Source: Deltaproteobacteria bacterium (GTDB lineage Bacteria; Desulfobacterota; Desulfobacteria; Desulfobacterales; JAFDFH01). Taken from it: a stretch of DNA of 12,703 bases. Below the pieces are notes generated by a model. The model worked only from the letters and a program-made list of their open reading frames with translations. It had not been told where the DNA came from and ran no database searches. This document shows, one piece after another, positions 1 to 6,600 of the stretch. Position 1 is the stretch's first letter. Every line of letters begins with the position of its first letter. The stretch spans positions 1-12,703 of the forward strand of contig JAFDFH010000077.1 in the NCBI GenBank assembly GCA_019309945.1. Reading direction: 5' to 3'. The position numbers and the translations under genes are program-made.

Positions 1-205
1 CAGCCTTTGCCAAACCATGGGCCAAGCAATCAGATTCCTGATCAAGCTGCAAAAAAGTAAGGTGGGCGTAGCCAATCCGGCGGTCTTTATCCATGCCCGC
101 CGGGCAAACGACCGCCCTTTTGTATGGCTGATCCACGGCCATGCTTTTCAGATGCGCTGAGACATTTAGGAGGTTATTTTTTTTTATTTCGTCGGTAGTG
201 TTCAT
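1..205 (-). CDS. oleC: OleC N-terminus (AMP-dependent acyl ligase family), truncated by window edge
   Basis: Reverse-strand frame of 68 codons starting with ATG at 205-203 and running open off the left edge. The visible residues include NVSAHLKSMA near the start, then AVVCPAG, RRIGYAHLTF and LDQESDCLAHGLAKA. This matches the N-terminal pattern of OleC-type members of the AMP-dependent synthetase/ligase superfamily (adenylation core not visible here). Known family role: OleC converts the beta-hydroxy acid made by OleA/OleD into a cis-beta-lactone using ATP. Its ATG overlaps the TGA of the preceding oleB gene as ATGA, which indicates translational coupling. No separate Shine-Dalgarno is obvious. 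Identification rests on a short segment plus the oleA-oleB context, so another acyl-CoA/ACP ligase is possible but less likely. Confidence 0.82.
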   Translation of the reverse strand, partial: MNTTDEIKKNNLLNVSAHLKSMAVDQPYKRAVVCPAGMDKDRRIGYAHLTFLQLDQESDCLAHGLAKA

Positions 206-1125
206 TTAGCTGGATTCTTATACAAAAATTCTCTTATTAGGGGAATAATTTTTTCAGGTACATCTTCAAGAACATAATGGCCTGCATTTGAGAACAAATG
301 GGCTTCTGCTTTTGGAAAACGGCGCCGCCACTCATTAAAGTACGCGGTGTCAAAAACAAAATCGCGTTCGCCCCAACATATGAGTAGAGGAATATCTTTT
401 AAATGATTGAGGTTTACATCCACATATTTTACCAAGCCATAACTTACATCCGCTTCGGTCACGGGGATGTCCTGAACAAATTTGAGGGTGGCAATCCTGT
501 TTTTCCAGCAATTGTATGGAGCAGCGAGGCCTTTTTTAACATCTTGCGTGAGTCCTTTGGACGTGGCCATATACAGGGCGGCATAGGCAAAAAGATTAAA
601 CCCCAGAACCGCCGGAGTTGCCAACGTCCTGATATTCCGGACAACCCACAATTTGAAAGGGAGTCTTTGCCCTCCAGGGGGGAAAAAGGCGGCCGTGTTC
701 ATAACGATGATGCGATTGAACTTTTCCTGATTTTGCAAGGCATAGGCCATGCCGATGATTCCTCCCCAGTCGTGCATCACCAGGGTGATCTTTTGCTTTA
801 GCCCGAGAAAATTAATTAGAGCGCCAAGGTCGTCAATACGACTTTTCAGCCGGTAGTCATATTGTTTGAGGTCCGGTTTGTCAGAGAGGCCACAGCCGAT
901 ATGGTCAGGTACAATGGTGCGGAAATTCGGTGCAAGCGCTTTTATCAGTTCACGATAATAAAAAGACCATGTAGGATTTCCATGGATCATGAGGACCGGA
1001 TCACCTGTACCTTCATCCACATAATGATATTTCAAACCATCTAAATCCAGGTAATGGGATTTAAATGGATAAAGATGTTGAAACGGAGAAATATCAACCG
1101 GCTTGTTGCCTTTAAAAATCTTCAT
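202..1125 (-). CDS. oleB: OleB-like alpha/beta hydrolase (haloalkane dehalogenase fold, beta-lactone decarboxylase)
   Basis: A 307-residue alpha/beta hydrolase of the haloalkane dehalogenase-like group. Visible motifs are the oxyanion/halide-pocket motif HGNPTW (Asn50), the nucleophile elbow MHDWGG (Asp119, with Trp120 after it), the acid loop GERDFVFD (Asp255, alternatively Asp259) and the catalytic His in NAGHYVLED (His283). An Asp rather than Ser nucleophile is what dehalogenases and OleB share. In the ole pathway OleB decarboxylates the cis-beta-lactone to a cis-alkene. The gene lies 39 bp after oleA and overlaps oleC by 4 bp (ATGA), so the ole context decides the call over a true dehalogenase. 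The start is the ATG at 1125, preceded by a modest GGGTG about nine bases upstream. No signal peptide or membrane segment is visible; a cytosolic OleBCD-type assembly is expected from the family. Confidence 0.85.
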   Translation of the reverse strand: MKIFKGNKPVDISPFQHLYPFKSHYLDLDGLKYHYVDEGTGDPVLMIHGNPTWSFYYRELIKALAPNFRTIVPDHIGCGLSDKPDLKQYDYRLKSRIDDLGALINFLGLKQKITLVMHDWGGIIGMAYALQNQEKFNRIIVMNTAAFFPPGGQRLPFKLWVVRNIRTLATPAVLGFNLFAYAALYMATSKGLTQDVKKGLAAPYNCWKNRIATLKFVQDIPVTEADVSYGLVKYVDVNLNHLKDIPLLICWGERDFVFDTAYFNEWRRRFPKAEAHLFSNAGHYVLEDVPEKIIPLIREFLYKNPAK

Positions 1126-1164
1126 TTACAAAACACCCGCTTTTGCAAAGATCTCTCTTGTTTG

Positions 1165-2205
1165 CTACCATTCGATTCCGAGCATCAGGCAGTTCAACCC
1201 GCTGCCGATCCCAAAAAATCCGACCCGATCATCGGATACAAGGAATTCGCGTTCTGAGGCGATCGCTGCCGTGATGGGAAGCGACACCGTTCCAATATTA
1301 CCAAGGTATTTGAAGGTGGTAAAATCCTTTTCTTTTGGAATGCCGATAGATTCAAGGATGGTATTTTGATGGGTCGAACCGACCTGATGGCAAATAATTT
1401 TGTCCGGCTTATCCTCCGGCCATGCCAATGCTTTGCGGAACGCACCGAATGTTTCAATCCCAAGTGTGACGCCGTTTTTCAGCACACCCACAGAGTCGGT
1501 CTCCATAATGTGCAGCCCGCTGGCAGGAATTCCCGTATCCGGTCCCCAGCGGCACAGTTTATGATGCTGTGTGGCGCTTCGGATGGTCCCGCCGATGAGT
1601 CGATGACCTTGGTTTGAAACCGATCCAGCAGTCAAAAGCACTGCCACGGCTCCAGAGCCGCCGGTCAGAGTTGCAATGGTTTTTTTAAAAAGATTCATAT
1701 CTTTGGCTGCAAGGAGTCGGTCGATGGTGGAATCGATAATCTGACGGGCGGATTCACAGGATACCACCAAACCGGCTTGTATCTGGCCGAGTTCAATGGC
1801 GTTGGCCACCTGTACGATTCCATTCAATACACCCAGGCAGGCGTTTGAAACATCATAAATATGAGTTTCCGGTCCGAGTCCGAGGGCTTCCGACACCGCG
1901 CATGCGGTTGCAGGTTCGAGATTGTCTCTGCAGACCCCTCCATAAATGAGCATGCCGATGGATTCAGGCGAAATGTCAGAGGTTTGAATTGCTTTTTGGC
2001 CTGCTTTGGTGGCGCCTTCATGCATTCGATAGCCCGGATCCCAGAACCTTCGTTCCTGAATTCCGGTTAACACTTCGAGTTGACCCTTTTGGATACGAAG
2101 TGCTTCATACAGAGGATCCAGACGTTTTTCCAGGTCATCGGAGGTTACCACATTGGGGGGAAGTTCATATCCAAATGAATCAATGTACACTTTGGAATAT
2201 TTCAT
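1165..2205 (-). CDS. oleA: OleA, thiolase-fold head-to-head acyl condensing enzyme (KAS III-like)
   Basis: A 346-residue ketosynthase III-like protein. The catalytic triad is readable: Cys123 in DVSNACLG, His273 in CHQVGSTH and Asn303 in GNIGTVSLP, with the C-terminal GIGSGLNC motif. Glu97 in NLEPATA lies exactly 26 residues before the catalytic Cys, the same spacing as Glu117 to Cys143 in Xanthomonas OleA, where this Glu reaches the partner subunit's active site. This separates it from ordinary FabH. Known role: non-decarboxylative Claisen condensation of two long acyl-CoAs to a beta-keto acid, the first ole step. It precedes oleB and oleC on the same strand. The ATG at 2205 has AAGGGG about ten bases upstream. 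An AT-rich 105-bp gap separates it from the dehydratase gene and may carry its own promoter. Substrate chain length cannot be read from the sequence. Confidence 0.9.
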   Translation of the reverse strand: MKYSKVYIDSFGYELPPNVVTSDDLEKRLDPLYEALRIQKGQLEVLTGIQERRFWDPGYRMHEGATKAGQKAIQTSDISPESIGMLIYGGVCRDNLEPATACAVSEALGLGPETHIYDVSNACLGVLNGIVQVANAIELGQIQAGLVVSCESARQIIDSTIDRLLAAKDMNLFKKTIATLTGGSGAVAVLLTAGSVSNQGHRLIGGTIRSATQHHKLCRWGPDTGIPASGLHIMETDSVGVLKNGVTLGIETFGAFRKALAWPEDKPDKIICHQVGSTHQNTILESIGIPKEKDFTTFKYLGNIGTVSLPITAAIASEREFLVSDDRVGFFGIGSGLNCLMLGIEW

Positions 2206-2261
2206 CGCCAGATCACCCCTTGTCCGTGGTTCATTTTATATGACAGTAAATAATATAATTA

Positions 2262-2307
2262 GTATTTAAAGTAATTATAGATAATTAAATAATGTAATTA
2301 AAGTAAT
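2262..2307. repeat. Pair of 14-bp direct repeats, 32 bp apart, upstream of oleA
   Basis: GTATTTAAAGTAAT at 2262-2275 and GTAATTAAAGTAAT at 2294-2307 differ at one base and start exactly 32 bp apart, about three helical turns. The second copy covers the putative -35 of the oleA promoter. They could be a regulator's operator pair or a coincidence of AT-rich sequence. Confidence 0.4.
2274..2302 (-). promoter_or_regulatory. Possible sigma-70-type promoter for oleA
   Basis: On the minus strand a perfect TATAAT (plus 2274-2279) lies about 70 bases before the oleA ATG. Seventeen bases upstream is a weak -35-like TTTAAT (plus 2297-2302, three of six matches to TTGACA). In such AT-rich DNA a TATAAT may occur by chance, so this is a suggestion only. 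Confidence 0.3.
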
Positions 2308-2310
2308 ACA

Positions 2311-3390
2311 TTAATTATGTTGTCCGTTTCTTGCCACCGGAATCAACCGGAACCCGAAATTTTCCATTTTATATATATAAAGCCCATCCACTTTCAAAAA
2401 TCCATTGGCCATAATACTCGGGACAGGTTCGGTCTGAATTCGTGTTACCACGGCTTCAACCTCAATTTTTTTGTTCTCCGGGATGATCTGACCACGATAA
2501 ATCCAGTGATGGGGTTCTTCGGTCATCAACGCGAATTGGTGACTTTCAGCGAGATATTTCCAACGATCAAGGGCCATAAACTTTATCAATTGCAAAAAAG
2601 ATTCAATTCCCAGAGAACCCGGGCACACCGGATCCTGGTAAAAATGGGCTTTGAAAAACCATTCATGCGGGTCCACTATTTTGAGACCGCGAATAAAGCC
2701 AAGACCGCAAGGGCCGCCGTCTGGAATATAGATCTCAATTTCATCAATCATCCGTAAGGCCTTTGCCGGCATTGCCAGAGTGGGCATCGGATCCACCAGC
2801 GGGTCTTCAGGTGTCATGGGGGCGGTGTCTTCAAACCGATGTGAATCGGCTCTAAGGATCTCCTCGTGAGGGGGTCGGTAAGCACTTTGCAAGGCATCAC
2901 GGATCCCCACCTGCTGGGCGAGCGCCTCATCTGTGAAAAAACCAAATGAGGTTTGACCTTTATATATGATTTGATCGGCCGCCAAAACCTCCATATCAAA
3001 TTGTTCTATGATCATATCCGCCGCTGAAGACAGTTGTTTCAAGCGCGTCCGCATGGCCAGGGGGGTTACATCCGGAAAGACATTGCGGTACAAAACCGCA
3101 TCCCCGCCCAGATTTCTGAATTTTAAATCTTTGTCGCTTTTCAAAGCCGATCCCATATACGCCGCAAGCCATCCACACGGTTGAAGCGCGATCTCCAGCA
3201 GGATGCAAAACGGCATGGCCTGCATATGGTTTGCCTTAAAATACCAGGCATCCGGTGGTATATCATACTCGGCTTCGATCCATCCAGCCGGTTCCAACAC
3301 CCAGGCATCCGGCTCGATCCGGGTAATTCTGTCCAGAAAGGAATAGGGCGGCCCTGGAAGGCGGGCAATACGCCGTTTTTCATCAAACAC
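2311..3390 (-). CDS. pfaC: PUFA-synthase dehydratase pair (two FabA-like hotdog domains), probably the C-terminal part of the split PfaC-like protein
   Basis: As called, 359 residues from a GTG at 3390-3388. Hotdog one (about residues 10-155) begins RIARLPGPPYSFLDRI and lacks the standard active-site string. Hotdog two (about 205-350) has FFKAHFYQDPVCPGSLGIE: His249 aligns with FabA His70, and Glu263 lies 14 residues later where FabA has Asp84. This inactive-plus-active pairing is typical of the tandem dehydratase region of PfaC-type PUFA synthases, which remove water from 3-hydroxyacyl-ACP intermediates. The start is doubtful. No good ribosome binding site precedes the GTG, and the frame is open upstream with linker-like sequence (ILAFAVGSPSEAFGEPY) into the heptamer array at 3557-3733. 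The natural product was therefore probably fused to the preceding synthase gene; as sequenced it is a separate frame, 64 bp after that gene's stop. Confidence 0.8.
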   Translation of the reverse strand: MFDEKRRIARLPGPPYSFLDRITRIEPDAWVLEPAGWIEAEYDIPPDAWYFKANHMQAMPFCILLEIALQPCGWLAAYMGSALKSDKDLKFRNLGGDAVLYRNVFPDVTPLAMRTRLKQLSSAADMIIEQFDMEVLAADQIIYKGQTSFGFFTDEALAQQVGIRDALQSAYRPPHEEILRADSHRFEDTAPMTPEDPLVDPMPTLAMPAKALRMIDEIEIYIPDGGPCGLGFIRGLKIVDPHEWFFKAHFYQDPVCPGSLGIESFLQLIKFMALDRWKYLAESHQFALMTEEPHHWIYRGQIIPENKKIEVEAVVTRIQTEPVPSIMANGFLKVDGLYIYKMENFGFRLIPVARNGQHN

Positions 3391-3672
3391 CTGATAAGGT
3401 TCACCAAATGCTTCAGAAGGACTTCCAACGGCAAATGCAAGGATTTTGTGGCGGTCAAAGATCGTCCGGTTCCGGCTGCGGTTTACTGGATACTTGACAA
3501 AGGCTGCAGGCTGCAGGATATCGGATTCGATCCCCTGACGAACGATTTCGGGCTTCTGTCCCCCGTCCTCTGACCTCTGTCCTCTGACCTCTGCCCCCTG
3601 TCCTCTGACCTCCGCCTTCTGACCTCTGACCTCTGACCTCTGACCTCTCCGTCCTCCGTCCTCTGTCCTCTA
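3391..3672 (-). other. Open in-frame upstream continuation of the dehydratase gene without a start codon
   Basis: In the frame of the 2311-3390 gene the sequence stays open from 3672 to 3391, bounded upstream by a TAG at 3675-3673 inside the heptamer array. It encodes repeat-derived residues, then EIVRQGIESD, AAFVKYPVN, IFDRHKILAFAVG and PSEAFGEPYQ. The last part parallels the segment that precedes the first hotdog of the upstream protein (CMEFAIGSVAKVLGPEFAI, residues 1563-1581). No ATG, GTG or TTG start exists in this stretch before the GTG at 3390. It therefore reads as stranded coding sequence of a formerly continuous protein; the last 34 codons of the upstream gene after the array are read in the wrong frame over the same DNA. 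Confidence 0.75.
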
Positions 3673-6600
3673 TCCTCCGTCCCCTGTCCCCTGTCCCCTG
3701 TCCCCTGACCTCCGTCCTCTGTCCTCCGTCCCCCGTTATCCCCCATCCCGCTTCAATCTCCTCGCGGGTGATCCCGGTCATCTTAATGGACATGTCTTTA
3801 AATTGAACAATTCGGTGCTCATCGGCATACATATGCGCATCAGCGATAACATACGGTTCCGGCATGTATCCGATTTCTTTGATTTCGACTTCGTAAATCA
3901 CATGACGGGTGTCCGGGGTCACCGGCCCCCGGCATTTCAATACGCTTGCAACACCTGTTACCGGTTCATAGCAGACATCCGGTTTATCTGTAACCCATCC
4001 CAGTCGTTGGATAAATATTCTCAGGGCATGCGTGCAGCATTCATACATCAGTGTTCCCGGCATCACCTTGTCGTCCATGAAATGGCAGGTTAGAAACCAG
4101 TCGTCCGGATGGATATCTGCTTGGGCGCGGATCAGTCCCAGTCCGTAACGTCCCCCGCAAGCGTCGAGATGGAGAACCCGGTCGATCAATTTCATTCGAC
4201 CTCCCGGCAGTGTCAGTGACGCGGCGATCCCGATTCCATCAAAAGGACTCCCAAAACACCCTTCAAGGTCCCTGTTGCGGAGTGCTTCGACGGCGGCGTC
4301 ATCATAACTTTCAACCCCAACAGGGACAAGGTCCGTCCAGTCTGAAGCTTTTATACCCTGTGCGGGTTTTGTATCCGCTTCGGTGAGTATAATTCCACCT
4401 GAATTTTTTACCTCTTCTTCGGTAAAAAAACCTGCGCATCCATTGGCCATGGTAATCAAAGGGATGTTGCCGATAAAACCTTCAAATTTAAAAAAGAAAA
4501 GATACGTGTCGCCCTGGCGTACGAATTTTTCGATTTCAATTTCATAGCGAATAACGTCACCGGGACGGGGCAGACCCCGGTGGAATTTGACGGTCGCGTC
4601 AAGGAGTCGGTAAGTTCTTGCGCCTTTAACCATTAGGTCGATACCCAGATAGGCGCACAGGAAGAGGTCGGCTTGGCCGGCTTCCACCGATATGCATACC
4701 GGTGCCCGGTCGCCGTCCAGATACCACGCGCCAGGCTGTACATCATGTTCCGTCACCACGCGACCCGAAGTCAGAGACGCTTTTTGACCCTCTACCGATA
4801 GAATCCTGTCCACCAGCATAAGCGGTTCGTCCGGCAGACGCACCCGTGCTTTATAAGTGTCGACGATTGCGAACTCCGGCCCCAGTACTTTGGCGACTGA
4901 GCCGATGGCGAACTCCATACACCGGTCACGGCTATAGGCAGGAATTTTTAGGGCGGGCGCTTGGTCCGTCTCTGATTCGGAAAATATTTCCTGTAAGGCT
5001 TGGTCATCGATGATGGTTTCCAGAAGTTGTGTCTGGAATTCAAATGTCTGACCATAGGCCTGGGTTAATTCATTTGAAAAATCAAGAAAGGTTTGATGTG
5101 CATCAGTATCGGCTTCGATATTTTTGGTCATGGGATCAATCAATTCTGAATAGGGGCTATTTGAAGCATCCAACCCGGGGTATTCTTCTTTTCCTTTTAA
5201 ATCCGACTCGCGACCTCGGCTCTCCGAACTCTGCTTGCTGTTCTCCGACTTCGGCCTTCCGTCGACTGCCTGTGGCCGGGCCGGGCAGGGGGGGATGCCT
5301 CCGATCTTCAGGATTACCTTCTTTTTTTTGGCCTCCTTGAGAGGTTCAGTTATTTCGAGGGTGCCGGAATGTTTCCCGTAAAGTTGATCCAGATCCACCG
5401 GCACCCGTGCGGCAACCAGGGAACCCAGAAATTTAAGAAATGTCAGGAAATCGTCTTCACCCCGGGCACACGCGGAAACAGCAAGGTGCGGTTTTGTATC
5501 CAGAATTCTATTGATCATCCGCGTACAGGACGAATGCGGCCCCATTTCAAGAAAGATACGGATGCCGTCTTTGTAAGCCTGCTTAATTAGGACCGGAAAA
5601 TCAAATCCGGAAAGGGCCTGTTCAAGAATGGATGTTGCCGCACTATCACTGGTCAGGGTATAGGATTGCCCCCGTGCACAGCTATAAAAGTTTAGGCCCT
5701 CCGGCGCTGTTGTCGGGAAGCGGTGCAGTTCTTTATATGCTTTCCGGACCGGCAGGACCGCATCACAATGCACGGTGGCAACGCCTTCAAGGAAAACCGC
5801 TTCACACGCCAGCGTGTTGATGGCCGCCTGGACATGTTGCTTGCGACCACCGATGACACATTCATTCGGGGTATTGACGATTAAAAGTCGTGTGGTGGGC
5901 CAGTTCCCGATAATATCACGAACCATATTGTCCGGACGATTGACGGTGGCGACACACCAGTCTACATCTTCTTGCGGTGGTACTTTCCAGACCTCGCGGG
6001 CGGCATTGCAGGGCCCTGCAAGTTCAGTACTAAAAAGGTTGGTCGCGAGCATTCGCTCCAGCATTATTCCCTGATCAGGCCATGCCCCCAGGGCAAAGAG
6101 CCCCGCGGATTCACCGAGGCTGTATCCGATAACGGCCGAAGGTTTCAAGCCGAAATGCCTCACAAGCTTGGAAATAACCCCACCATGGGCAACCTGGCCG
6201 AATATCATATTCAGAGGATCAGATACAATTTTTGCATGGGCCTCTTTTTCCCATTCCGGCTCCCAGGAAACGCGGTGGGGAACATAACAGGAGGGTAAAA
6301 GCTGGGATTTTAATCGCAATGTCACGGCATCCATTCCGTGAAGAATGTCAGGCCACAGCACACCGATTTCTCGGCCCATGCCGACATAGTGGTTGCCGGA
6401 TCCGGGAAAGACAAAGGCCGTTTTACCATAAGGATGCAAAGGGTCCGGTGTATAGCTGATGCCGTCAGGTCCGTTTATTCGTTGGGGTGTATCATCTAGC
6501 ACGGCAATTTTGGCTTCCTGAATCCATTTTCCAAGTCGTGGAAAATCGCCTGCAATGATGGATAGCGCGAATTTTTTTTCGTAATAGGGCCGGTTTGCAA

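Larger units (their letters stand above)
2230..2310. other. Strongly AT-rich intergenic strip between the dehydratase gene and oleA
   Basis: About 80 bp composed almost entirely of A and T, in sharp contrast to the roughly balanced composition of the flanking genes. It includes a perfect TATAAT on the minus strand and a spaced direct repeat, listed separately. No convincing terminator hairpin is seen. It is the only long gap inside the otherwise compact minus-strand operon and could allow oleABC to be transcribed independently of the synthase. Confidence 0.6.

Noticed and set aside
403..801. A 132-codon plus-strand frame opposite oleB
   Set aside because: It is a shadow of the oleB coding frame, which has a complete catalytic set; the antisense product shows no domain pattern.
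202..1125. True haloalkane dehalogenase
   Set aside because: The pocket motifs are compatible, but its location between oleA and oleC with a 4-bp overlap favours OleB; sequence motifs alone do not separate the two.
1165..2205. FabH-type 3-oxoacyl-ACP synthase III
   Set aside because: The Glu at 26 residues before the catalytic Cys, the GIGSGLNC C-terminus and the oleB-oleC neighbours match OleA better.
3640..3660. The extra GA in the heptamer array as the cause of the frame break
   Set aside because: Removing two bases puts the downstream DNA into the third frame, not into the dehydratase frame; a change of minus one (mod 3) is needed, as from loss of one heptamer.
3557..3733. CRISPR array
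   Set aside because: The units are seven bases, contiguous and without unique spacers of uniform length; there are no cas genes in the window.
3483..3746. An 87-codon minus-strand frame made of RRTED/RGQRT residues
   Set aside because: It is the third reading frame of the heptamer array with no upstream gene context or non-repeat domain; all frames of a 7-bp repeat tend to stay open.
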